Shown here piece after piece: positions 1-5,096 of a DNA stretch of 7,000 nt; position 1 is the stretch's first letter; each line of letters begins with the position of its first letter. The stretch is from contig JAEEWY010000078.1 of the NCBI GenBank assembly GCA_016291275.1, positions 1 to 7,000 of the forward strand, written 5' to 3'. The DNA comes from Methanobrevibacter sp. (lineage in GTDB: Archaea; Methanobacteriota; Methanobacteria; Methanobacteriales; Methanobacteriaceae). A program made the position numbers and the translations under genes. Below the pieces are notes generated by a model, which was not told the origin of the DNA, did no database searches, and worked only from the letters and a program-made list of their open reading frames with translations.

Positions 1-203
1 TATTGAACAAAGAAAATTATAGGGATACTATTCTAGAGGCTGTAAATCTTGGTTATGATACTGATACCACTGCATGTATTGTTGGAGGATTAGCAGGAAT
101 CTATTATGGATATGATGACATTCCTACAGAATGGATAGATCAATTAGCTAAACTGGATTATATTGAAGATTTAATTGAAAATTTTGCTTTAAATTTAAAA
201 TAA
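1..203 (+). CDS. ADP-ribosylglycohydrolase (DraG-like), C-terminal end, partial
   Basis: Only the last 66 or so codons are present; the gene enters from the left edge and reads in frame from base 3, so the TTG at base 3 is almost certainly an internal leucine codon. The piece contains LGYDTDTTACIVGGLAG, which matches the C-terminal metal-binding signature of ADP-ribosylglycohydrolases (usually GGDTDT followed by a glycine/alanine-rich helix), then a short tail reading YYGYDDIPTEW. In this family the two aspartates of the DTDT motif help bind the catalytic magnesium ions used to remove ADP-ribose from proteins or small molecules. One oddity is Y in place of the second G of the usual GGD. The stop lies 16 nt before the ribosome binding site and start of the SseB-like gene, so the two are probably co-transcribed. 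The family call is firm; the substrate cannot be inferred. Confidence 0.85.
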   Translation, partial: LNKENYRDTILEAVNLGYDTDTTACIVGGLAGIYYGYDDIPTEWIDQLAKLDYIEDLIENFALNLK

Positions 204-222
204 AATATCAGAAGGTGATATG

Positions 223-1200
223 ATGGAACATGGACCAGATAACACTAAATTAGAAAAATTAATGGAAGACCCTCAAAAGCAAGAGGAGTTCATAGAAGAG
301 CTTAGGAAATCCCAGCTTTTCTTGCCAGTCATATTCTCAGAGAATATGTTTGAAGGGATTGAGGATTCAAAGCCCGGAGATGTATTTACACTCAAAGAGC
401 CATCAGGATATGATATAAACTTCTTGACTGACAATAATGGAAACAGAGCAATTCCTCTATTTACAAGCAGTGAAAAGATGGAAGAAGGAGGACTTAAAAG
501 CTCTGCAATGGTAATGTACGTGCCGGACCTTGCAAATATGTTTAAGAGAACTAAAAACAATTACAAATACATTGCAATCAATCCAATGTGTGAAATTGGT
601 GCAGACATGCCTATTGTTCCATTTATTAAGCTGTTTGCCACTAAAGAGGAAGAGCCAATAGACGTTGATATGACCAATCCTGAAAGTGTAGCCTATATGG
701 TTTGCAAAGCTGCATATGATAATACAGGGCTTTTTGTTCATGACATCAATTTGCCGGATGATTGGGCAGAAAAGTATGAAATAGGTGCATTAATCAAGGA
801 AAGAGGCTTTGTTGACATGACCAACAAGATTGGGCAAATGACTACCAGCCACAGATATGCCATCATTTCCAATCATGTAGCTAATTTCTCCCAGTTTGAA
901 GATGGAACCAACTGGAACTTGCATACTGCAGCTCCAAATTCAAAATTCAAGGTCTTGGATGTTTATGAATTTAATGGAAAGACTCAAATTCTCTTATTGC
1001 ACTTAATCGAAAATCTTGAAGACTTCTTTGTTGATAATGACACCATCGATAAGGAATATGTTGATCTAGCTAGAAAAATCTTTGAAGATTCCTTTAAAAA
1101 AGAGATAATTGAAGAAGTCAATACAAAAGAATGGCTAGAGAGATGCAGTTTTCCTATAGGTATGGACAATGATGGAAACCTATGGGGTCTTGATGATTAA
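223..1200 (+). CDS. SseB-like N-terminal domain protein with a separate C-terminal domain (paralog 1)
   Basis: Residue numbers count from the ATG at 220 (326 residues). Residues 20-140 show the SseB N-terminal pattern: an acidic helix, then SQLFLPVIF, a GYDINFLTDNNGNRAIPLFTS strand-turn-strand block, a VMYVPDL block and the signature YIAINP at 117-122. Residues 205-326 form a second domain that I cannot name, starting with SHRYAIISNHVANF and ending with WLERCSFPIGMDNDGN near the C-terminus. No signal peptide or membrane segment is visible, so it is probably cytoplasmic. The ribosome binding site AAGGTGAT at 212-219 touches the ATG at 220, so the second ATG at 223 is the better start. It follows the ADP-ribosylglycohydrolase gene closely and is probably in its operon. 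No T-run terminator is seen on this strand, so transcripts may run into the convergent toxin gene. The SseB assignment comes from recalled family pattern and from likeness to the other three paralogs here; function is unknown. Confidence 0.8.
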   Translation: MEHGPDNTKLEKLMEDPQKQEEFIEELRKSQLFLPVIFSENMFEGIEDSKPGDVFTLKEPSGYDINFLTDNNGNRAIPLFTSSEKMEEGGLKSSAMVMYVPDLANMFKRTKNNYKYIAINPMCEIGADMPIVPFIKLFATKEEEPIDVDMTNPESVAYMVCKAAYDNTGLFVHDINLPDDWAEKYEIGALIKERGFVDMTNKIGQMTTSHRYAIISNHVANFSQFEDGTNWNLHTAAPNSKFKVLDVYEFNGKTQILLLHLIENLEDFFVDNDTIDKEYVDLARKIFEDSFKKEIIEEVNTKEWLERCSFPIGMDNDGNLWGLDD

Positions 1201-1234
1201 AAAAAGCAAGAAAGGGGAAGAAAAAAAGAAAAAT
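1200..1234 (-). terminator. Oligo-T tracts downstream of the RelE-like toxin gene
   Basis: On the minus strand, just past the toxin stop at 1236, the DNA reads several runs of four to seven T (A-runs on the plus strand between 1200 and 1234). Archaeal RNA polymerase commonly terminates at such U-rich tracts without a hairpin. The assignment is by position and composition only. Confidence 0.45.
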
Positions 1235-1235
1235 A

Positions 1236-1574
1236 TCATTGATGTTTCTTGTGTGAAAACTCAAGGAACTCAATTCTATTCTCTTTTTCGCAAAATGAAT
1301 AATATAACCTGAATGAATCTGCAACATAAACTTCTTGCTGACCTTTTCGGTTGCAAGACAAATGTTTGCCCACATTCGGATTTAGAAAGATTTGTTTGAT
1401 CTTCTTCAATAATTGAGATAAAACGCTTTTATCCAATTTCTTTAGAGACTTGAAGAAATCCTTCTCATATATCCATTCTATTATTGAATCGCCTAAAATC
1501 TCTTGAAGCACAGCATTAAGCTGACTTTCATTTCTAATTTTATTAGGGCAAGATGCATAGATCTTGATAATCAC
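1236..1574 (-). CDS. RelE/ParE-family toxin-like protein with an atypical N-terminus
   Basis: Residues 31-112 fit a RelE/ParE toxin: WIYEKDFFKSLKKLDK (first strand and helix), a lysine-rich second helix with NPNVGKHL, then EVYVADSFRLYYSF with Arg89 at the position of the conserved arginine in the usual DYRIIY block, and a final strand ending FSHKKHQ, where families often have HRKDIY. These toxins cut mRNA at the ribosome or poison gyrase; which applies here cannot be told. The first 30 residues are extra compared with the usual 80-95 residue toxin. The only in-frame start is the GTG at 1574, and that GTG sits inside a GGTGAT sequence with no ribosome binding site ahead of it. The true start is therefore uncertain, and the gene may have lost or fused part of an antitoxin. 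A 33-codon ORF ends 17 nt upstream on the same strand and could be the antitoxin partner. Confidence 0.65.
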   Translation of the reverse strand: MIIKIYASCPNKIRNESQLNAVLQEILGDSIIEWIYEKDFFKSLKKLDKSVLSQLLKKIKQIFLNPNVGKHLSCNRKGQQEVYVADSFRLYYSFCEKENRIEFLEFSHKKHQ

Positions 1575-1591
1575 CCAACAAAACTACGACT

Positions 1592-1693
1592 TTAAGTCTT
1601 TCTTCCTCCCAAAATATCGTTTAGGCAGTGTTTGCCTTTATCTAATTCAACCACTCTGTACTTTTTACCAGTTTTTGTGTTTAAAAAAGACAT
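1592..1693 (-). CDS. Small basic protein of 33 residues, candidate mini-antitoxin or gene fragment
   Basis: An ATG at 1693 opens 33 codons to a TAA at 1592-1594, starting MSFLNTKTGKKYRVVELDKG and ending in GRKT. A ribosome binding site GGAG (minus strand, 1703-1700) lies 6 nt before the ATG, an 18-bp palindrome lies 18 nt upstream, and a TATA box lies beyond it at a sensible distance, so the ORF looks expressed. It is rich in lysine and arginine. The RelE-like toxin gene follows after 17 nt. I recognise no family; GKKYRVVELDKG is loosely like the start of an FeoA-type beta-barrel, but too little is present to say so. It may be a short antitoxin, the N-terminal stub of a decayed gene, or a leader peptide. 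The signals around it are better evidence than the peptide itself. Confidence 0.4.
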   Translation of the reverse strand: MSFLNTKTGKKYRVVELDKGKHCLNDILGGRKT

Positions 1694-1711
1694 AATTTTC
1701 TCCGATATTCC

Positions 1712-1729
1712 TGTGGTTTAAAAACCACA
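1712..1729 (-). promoter_or_regulatory. 18-bp palindrome, probable operator of the small ORF/toxin unit
   Basis: The sequence TGTGGTTTAAAAACCACA is a perfect inverted repeat with 8-nt arms and a 2-nt centre. On the minus strand it lies between the TATA-like element and the ribosome binding site of the 33-codon ORF, and it covers the expected transcription start (about 25 nt past the TATA box, near 1726). That is the usual place for an autoregulatory toxin-antitoxin operator in archaea. As RNA it could also form a short hairpin at the very 5' end of the transcript. Confidence 0.5.
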
Positions 1730-1745
1730 AATATACTCTATTTTT

Positions 1746-1757
1746 GTTATATATAAA
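1746..1757 (-). promoter_or_regulatory. TATA box for the leftward small ORF/toxin unit
   Basis: The minus strand reads TTTATATATAAC here, preceded by more T. It lies about 55-60 nt upstream of the ATG at 1693, giving a predicted start near 1726. The motif is partly symmetric and the region is AT-rich, so strand and use are inferred from the neighbouring signals. Confidence 0.45.
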
Positions 1758-1907
1758 AAAGTTTCTAATTCTTATGTGTGTTCATAAAAAGAAAATATGG
1801 ATTTTTTATATATGCTATTAAAATAATTAAAATAACACTAAATATTTTTAATACTTTTAATCATAACTTATCAAAATATTAATCGTAAATGTAATTAAAT
1901 CAATACA

Positions 1908-1915
1908 TTTATATA
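1908..1915 (+). promoter_or_regulatory. TATA box of the histone-like gene
   Basis: TTTATATA stands 96 nt before the ATG at 2004. A start site about 25 nt downstream falls near 1938, immediately before the leader hairpin. It is the best match to the methanogen TATA consensus in the gap on this strand. Confidence 0.6.
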
Positions 1916-1940
1916 CTCCGAAAACAAATATTATATTGTA

Positions 1941-1985
1941 GAAGCAAATGGGAAAAAATCACCATACATCAAACTCATTTGCTTT
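1941..1985 (+). promoter_or_regulatory. 5' leader stem-loop upstream of the histone-like gene
   Basis: Bases 1941-1952 (GAAGCAAATGGG) pair with 1974-1985 (CTCATTTGCTTT) in a continuous 12-bp stem: ten Watson-Crick pairs and two G-U pairs, enclosing a 21-nt loop. The stem begins within a few bases of the predicted transcription start and ends 6 nt before the ribosome binding site AGGGGGT (1992-1998). It could stabilise the mRNA 5' end, bind a protein for feedback, or affect ribosome access. It matches no riboswitch class that I recognise. Confidence 0.5.
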
Positions 1986-2003
1986 ATGTAAAGGGGGTAA
2001 AAT

Positions 2004-2447
2004 ATGTTAAATAATGAATTACACCAAGATGTTGAAGAGTATCCTGTAGAAGAATTGCATTTTGCGAAATACGAACTTGTACGCTTGATGAAGATGAACC
2101 TTGACAGTGACAAGATGATTCGTGAAAGGGTCAAGGTTGAAATGAACAAGTTCCTATACAAAATTCTTCAGGAAGTCTGTTTTGAAATGAATAAGCAGCC
2201 ATACTCCACAATTGAATATGAAATGTTTGAGGAAGCCATTTATCCTTATATCCATGTCAAAGAGATCAATCAGGAAAAGAAGAGAATCTTAGCACATTTG
2301 GATGCAATCAAATCTGATTGCGAGGTATTGTCTGCCTATGTTAAGAAAACTCTCAAGATCCGTGATTCACCTGATGAGGATGATTTCATTCCTTTGACAG
2401 GAAGAGTAAAAGCAATCAGAAAGATAAGTAAAAAAGAAGATTACTAA
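2004..2447 (+). CDS. Helical protein, candidate histone-fold variant with coiled-coil extension
   Basis: This 147-residue protein is predicted almost wholly helical. Residues 20-82 can be laid on an archaeal histone fold: a short helix (AKYELVRLMKMN), a loop with SDK, a long helix of about 28 residues (MIRERVKVEMNKFLYKILQE onward), then STIEYEMFEEAI, which mirrors the KTV...D...A segment and third helix of archaeal histones. The conserved R and D of the histone RxTxxxxD pair are replaced by Tyr67 and Met74. Residues 83-118 show spaced I/L/V positions suggestive of a coiled coil, and the last 20 residues are basic (GRVKAIRKISKK). It would act in the cytoplasm, perhaps on DNA. It is a single-gene unit with its own TATA box, leader hairpin, a strong ribosome binding site AGGGGGT 5 nt before the ATG, and a terminator. 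The histone link is an inference from pattern; it may instead be an unrelated helical bundle. Confidence 0.5.
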   Translation: MLNNELHQDVEEYPVEELHFAKYELVRLMKMNLDSDKMIRERVKVEMNKFLYKILQEVCFEMNKQPYSTIEYEMFEEAIYPYIHVKEINQEKKRILAHLDAIKSDCEVLSAYVKKTLKIRDSPDEDDFIPLTGRVKAIRKISKKEDY

Positions 2448-2470
2448 TTCTTTTACTTATCCCTTTTTTT
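2423..2470 (+). terminator. Hairpin and T-run terminator of the histone-like gene
   Basis: GATAAGTAAAA at 2423-2433 pairs exactly with TTTTACTTATC at 2451-2461, with further partial pairing of AGAA/TTCT inside. A run of seven T follows at 2464-2470. The left arm lies within the last codons of the gene. Confidence 0.65.
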
Positions 2471-2569
2471 CAAAATTAAATAAATAATATAAACTTTTTT
2501 TAGAAATCCTAATGAGTATAGCATATTTTATATGGTAAAATCAGTGATTAAAATAATAAAAATAGAAAG

Positions 2570-2597
2570 AAAAAAAGAAATTAAAAAAATAAAAAAA
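2570..2597 (-). terminator. Oligo-T tracts after the leftward envelope-protein operon
   Basis: On the minus strand, T-runs of six and seven (plus-strand A-runs at 2571-2576, 2583-2589 and 2591-2597) begin about 27 nt past the stop at 2624. This fits hairpin-independent archaeal termination. The flanking stretch 2471-2569 shows no other feature. Confidence 0.45.
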
Positions 2598-2623
2598 TAA
2601 ATTAAATAAACTGTTTTGGGGTT

Positions 2624-3142
2624 TTATAAATCTTGGTCAACATGGGCAATGCAAAGTTCAGTGCCGTTTGTTTGATCAACCACGATTTCACCTTTTATAT
2701 GAGTGGCGCTATTGCAAGCCTTCTCTACATCATCTTGAGGAATTTTTATGGAACCTCTAAATGAATATTCTGATGTGGATTCAAGAATGCCCTCACGATC
2801 AAAATTCCGACCTTCAGCAATCTTATCAACAGTGCCATTGGAGTAAGTCAATTCAATATTGGAGAATTTAATTCCAGTGACATTCGTAATGTCTTCTTTA
2901 GGACTGAATGAAAAAACCAGCTGTGCGGAAACAATATCATCATAATCCACTGCATTTGGAACAGAAACAGGTGAATCACCGAAACTATATGATACAGCAT
3001 TCAAATCAATATGTTTCACATCCGCAAGGTCACCATTATTTCCACTTGTGCCAAATAGTGATAGGCCTACAATAATCAATATCAATACAATTAATGCAAC
3101 AGCAATAACTTTTATATTTAACAATTCCTTAATTGAACTCAA
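2624..3142 (-). CDS. Membrane-anchored extracytoplasmic protein of unknown function
   Basis: The protein has 172 residues. Residues 11-30 (KVIAVALIVLILIIVGLSLF) form one strong membrane helix after a short N-terminus with two lysines and one glutamate. No cleavage motif is obvious, so it probably stays as an anchor. The remaining 140 residues are acidic and rich in alternating hydrophobic/polar stretches typical of a beta-sandwich (AQLVFSFS, SNIELTYSNGTVDKI, HIKGEIVVDQTNGT). Three N-glycosylation sequons (N87, N102, N159) and two cysteines (143 and 164, a possible disulfide) suit an exported archaeal protein. The start is TTG at 3142; a GGTGAT ribosome binding site ends 3 nt before it, and the nearby ATG at 3153 is out of frame and runs into a stop. 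It lies 30 nt after the other secreted-protein gene and is surely in the same operon. I recognise no named family. Confidence 0.7.
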   Translation of the reverse strand: MSSIKELLNIKVIAVALIVLILIIVGLSLFGTSGNNGDLADVKHIDLNAVSYSFGDSPVSVPNAVDYDDIVSAQLVFSFSPKEDITNVTGIKFSNIELTYSNGTVDKIAEGRNFDREGILESTSEYSFRGSIKIPQDDVEKACNSATHIKGEIVVDQTNGTELCIAHVDQDL

Positions 3143-3172
3143 ATTATCACCATGCCACTTTTTCTTTTTAAG

Positions 3173-3643
3173 TTATACTATAATCTCTTCAAGCAGATCC
3201 TTATCATCCACATAAACAACTGCCAGCTTATCGTCTTCCATGAAAACATACATATAATTATCCATGTCAGACATGTATTTTATAGCTCCTTTATGGCCAT
3301 TGATTGTTTTAGCATCAAATCCTGCAGAATAGAGATTTGAAATTTTTCCTTTTCTATCTTCAGAGACCATTATGGTGATATTTCCAGCATCTCCTTCATA
3401 GCATTTAACTTCACCATTGTGAGCCTGGAAGTCCTCATCTGCCATTATCTCCATCAAATCTGTAAAGTTTTCATCAAATTCATATCCACTAGGGATAACG
3501 AAATCCACACCACATACTGTCACATTTTGAGCAGGCTCTTCGAAAAAGTCAAAGAGAGCACTGCTTGCAGGATTGACAGCTACAATAAAAATCATCAATA
3601 ATGCAAAAGCAAAACCTAATTTTATTATAGAACTTCTTTTCAT
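3173..3643 (-). CDS. Small secreted protein with signal peptide, Methanobacteriales type
   Basis: The 156-residue product begins MKRSSIIK, then a hydrophobic core at residues 9-25 and a likely cleavage after NPASSA (about residue 29). The mature part opens with an acidic linker and the segment VTVCGVDFVIPSGYEF, a strand-rich block in the style of many short methanogen surface proteins (a 'F-x-I-P-x-G-Y' segment), and ends with KLAVVYVDDKDLLEEIIV. It carries two cysteines (44 and 81) and three N-glycosylation sequons (N40, N59, N88). The ATG at 3643 has a good GAGGTGA ribosome binding site about 4 nt upstream. It is the first gene of a two-gene leftward operon with the membrane-anchored protein. 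The two products share layout (exported, acidic, two Cys, three sequons) but no clear sequence likeness. They could act together at the cell surface; function is unknown. Confidence 0.72.
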   Translation of the reverse strand: MKRSSIIKLGFAFALLMIFIVAVNPASSALFDFFEEPAQNVTVCGVDFVIPSGYEFDENFTDLMEIMADEDFQAHNGEVKCYEGDAGNITIMVSEDRKGKISNLYSAGFDAKTINGHKGAIKYMSDMDNYMYVFMEDDKLAVVYVDDKDLLEEIIV

Positions 3644-3803
3644 TTCCTCACCTCAATACGAAAAAAATCAACTTAAAATAGTTCATAAGTTTATACAATA
3701 CAATAAACAAACTAACTATAAAAATAATTTTAATGATTTATACATTTATAATTTATGATTTAATTCTAAAAAATGGAAAAATGTTAATTAGTGAAAAGGT
3801 CAG

Positions 3804-3819
3804 ACGAAAAACCTATAGA
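3804..3819 (+). promoter_or_regulatory. Candidate BRE/TATA promoter of SseB-like paralog 2
   Basis: CGAAAAACCTATAGAA combines a purine-rich BRE-like stretch with a TATA-like core. It would start transcription near 3838-3842, giving a leader of about 55 nt. An alternative TATA-like run, TTTATACATTTATAA, lies near 3737-3751 and could serve either strand. The 240-bp divergent gap holds nothing else I can identify. Confidence 0.35.
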
Positions 3820-3893
3820 AATGAGAACAATTTAACAAACTATTTTTAATTAAAAATACAAAACATTAATCAGAAGCGGAAAAGGTGAATGCA

Positions 3894-4769
3894 ATGAATG
3901 AAATCATAGACAATTATAATGTTAATGCAGAAATGGAAATAGACAACAGCGAACTTGAAGACATAATGCTAATAGAACCTGGCATGATGACCATTGCAGA
4001 TGAAGAGGAATTCTTCAGATTACTCAAAGAGGCAAAGCTTTTCATTCCAATCCAAATGGAAAAGGAAGAAGTATTTGACATTGAAAACCAAAGCGTTATA
4101 GACGTTATAAAGCCTATACCTCCACTTGGGTTCAATTTCATTTCCCTTAGCTTGAATGATGGAGGAAAAGCACTTGTTGCATTCACAAGAAAGGAAATAA
4201 TGAAGGAAATCAAGCTTAAGAAAGACCATATTGTAATGAATATGAGAGACCTTGCCAAGATCTTGTATGGATTTGGCGATACCTTCTCATCAATGATCAT
4301 CAATCCACAAACTGAGCATTCCATAATAGTTAACGCTTCCACACTTATAGACCTATTTAAGGAAAAGGCAAAAAATCCATTTATTGCTTCACTTGAACAA
4401 ACTTTAGCTACATTGAAAAGCAAATCCGTGGAACTCGACAATCATTACATGTTCTTTATAAGATCAGAATATGAATTCATGGAAAATGAGGCTGTAGATG
4501 GAATCTTTACAGCAAAAATGCCACTGAGAGCATGCACTGACCCTAACTTCCAATCCAATCTTCCAATATTGCATAAGATAATGATGATGGAAGGCCAAAA
4601 AATACTCTACACTGGAAAAAGCGATGAAGTGACTGATTTCAATGTATTGATTGCACCTGGATGTGAATTCCAAAAGTTCTATGATGAAGATGGAGACACA
4701 TCCGTATGGAGATGCATAAAACAGCCATTCTATGATAATCTTGAGGAAGAGGATGATGGTGAAGAATGA
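3894..4769 (+). CDS. SseB-like N-terminal domain protein with a second, different C-terminal domain (paralog 2)
   Basis: Numbering from the ATG at 3894 gives 291 residues. After an acidic leader, residues 37-156 repeat the SseB pattern seen in paralog 1: LKEAKLFIPIQ, GFNFISLSLNDGGKALVAFT, VMNMRDLAKIL, the signature MIINP at 134-138 and a closing ASTLIDLF. Residues 180-278 make a C-terminal domain (HYMFFIRSEYEFMENEAVDG, FTAKMPLR, ILYTGKSDEV, FNVLIAPGCEF) that bears no visible likeness to that of paralog 1. The tail LEEEDDGEE is strongly acidic. There is no signal peptide or membrane helix. The longest reading would start at GTG 3885, but that GTG lies inside the ribosome binding site AAGGTGA (3882-3888); the ATG at 3894, 5 nt downstream, is the proper start. 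It stands alone as a transcription unit with stem-loops after it. Function is unknown; the domain call is by likeness among paralogs. Confidence 0.8.
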   Translation: MNEIIDNYNVNAEMEIDNSELEDIMLIEPGMMTIADEEEFFRLLKEAKLFIPIQMEKEEVFDIENQSVIDVIKPIPPLGFNFISLSLNDGGKALVAFTRKEIMKEIKLKKDHIVMNMRDLAKILYGFGDTFSSMIINPQTEHSIIVNASTLIDLFKEKAKNPFIASLEQTLATLKSKSVELDNHYMFFIRSEYEFMENEAVDGIFTAKMPLRACTDPNFQSNLPILHKIMMMEGQKILYTGKSDEVTDFNVLIAPGCEFQKFYDEDGDTSVWRCIKQPFYDNLEEEDDGEE

Positions 4770-4807
4770 TTAGATGATTATCTAATTTGATTCATCAAAT
4801 TTTTTTT
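4770..4807 (+). terminator. Twin stem-loops and T-run after SseB-like paralog 2
   Basis: Directly after the stop, TTAGAT/ATCTAA (4770-4775, 4780-4785) form one small hairpin. AATTTGA/TCAAATT (4784-4790, 4795-4801) form a second with a TTCA loop, which runs into eight T (4800-4807). The two stems overlap by two bases, so only one may form fully at a time. It is a good intrinsic-terminator shape, and on the other strand it lies just past the toxin gene end. Confidence 0.6.
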
Positions 4808-4820
4808 ACTTAATAAAACT

Positions 4821-5096
4821 TTAAAACAATCTATAATTATTTTTTCTGGGAATTATATCAATTATTTCAATGCTCTGATTTCTTTCGGATACATAAAAAA
4901 TAATTCTATATTCCCCTACCTTTGCTCTTTGACATTTAGGGCATTTATTGCTTTTTAATTCTTTAAAATTTGGATGATGGGGATTTTTTAGAATTTCCAT
5001 AATTTTCTTATTGATTCTCAATAATAACTTTTTATCATTCTTATGTTTATAAAGAAATTTTTCTGCTCTTTCATGTTCATATAATTTATAGCTCAT
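4821..5096 (-). CDS. relE: RelE/ParE-family toxin with CPKC insert
   Basis: This 91-residue protein has normal toxin length. It opens with YKLYEHERAEKFLYKHKND (first strand and helix), then a lysine-rich helix ending in ILKNPHHPNFKELK, the block QRAKVGEYRIIFYV with Arg57 and Arg64 at positions typical of RelE/ParE folds, and a last strand with IIPRKNNY. Between the helices and the third strand sits SNKCPKCQR, a CxxC pair at residues 52 and 55 that could bind zinc or form a disulfide. It would act as a ribosome-dependent or free mRNA interferase, or as a gyrase poison if closer to ParE; I cannot separate these. Its ATG overlaps the antitoxin stop in ATGA, so translation is coupled and the antitoxin is made first. 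Codons favour A/T in the third position more than the SseB genes do, consistent with acquisition as a mobile module. The gene symbol names the family only. Confidence 0.82.
   Translation of the reverse strand: MSYKLYEHERAEKFLYKHKNDKKLLLRINKKIMEILKNPHHPNFKELKSNKCPKCQRAKVGEYRIIFYVSERNQSIEIIDIIPRKNNYRLF

Larger units (their letters stand above)
1694..2003. other. Divergent intergenic region, AT-rich, with promoters for both sides
   Basis: This 310-base gap holds the control signals of the leftward toxin unit (palindrome and TATA box, 1712-1757) and of the rightward 147-residue protein (TATA box, leader hairpin and ribosome binding site, 1908-1998). Between about 1760 and 1905 I see only AT-rich DNA with no ORF, RNA gene or clear repeat. 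Confidence 0.6.

Noticed and set aside
273..741. Two overlapping open frames on the minus strand opposite SseB-like paralog 1
   Set aside because: No ribosome binding site and no recognisable motif; composition is that of a reverse-complement shadow of an acidic protein.
1931..2161. Minus-strand open frame of 76 codons across the leader hairpin and the start of the histone-like gene
   Set aside because: It overlaps the promoter leader and coding start of the plus-strand gene, which has strong expression signals; no ribosome binding site of its own.
2540..2610. A-rich stretch as a possible repeat or origin element
   Set aside because: Simple A/T runs with no repeat unit or inverted repeat; best explained as oligo-T termination for the leftward operon.
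3152..3340. Plus-strand open frame of 62 codons over the secreted-protein gene
   Set aside because: It is rich in I, H and F, has no start signal, and is antisense to a gene with a signal peptide and a good ribosome binding site.
3914..4441. Long open frame (175 codons) on the minus strand opposite SseB-like paralog 2
   Set aside because: It is serine- and isoleucine-rich, lacks a ribosome binding site, and lies fully antisense to a well-supported gene with paralogs; it is a reading-frame shadow.
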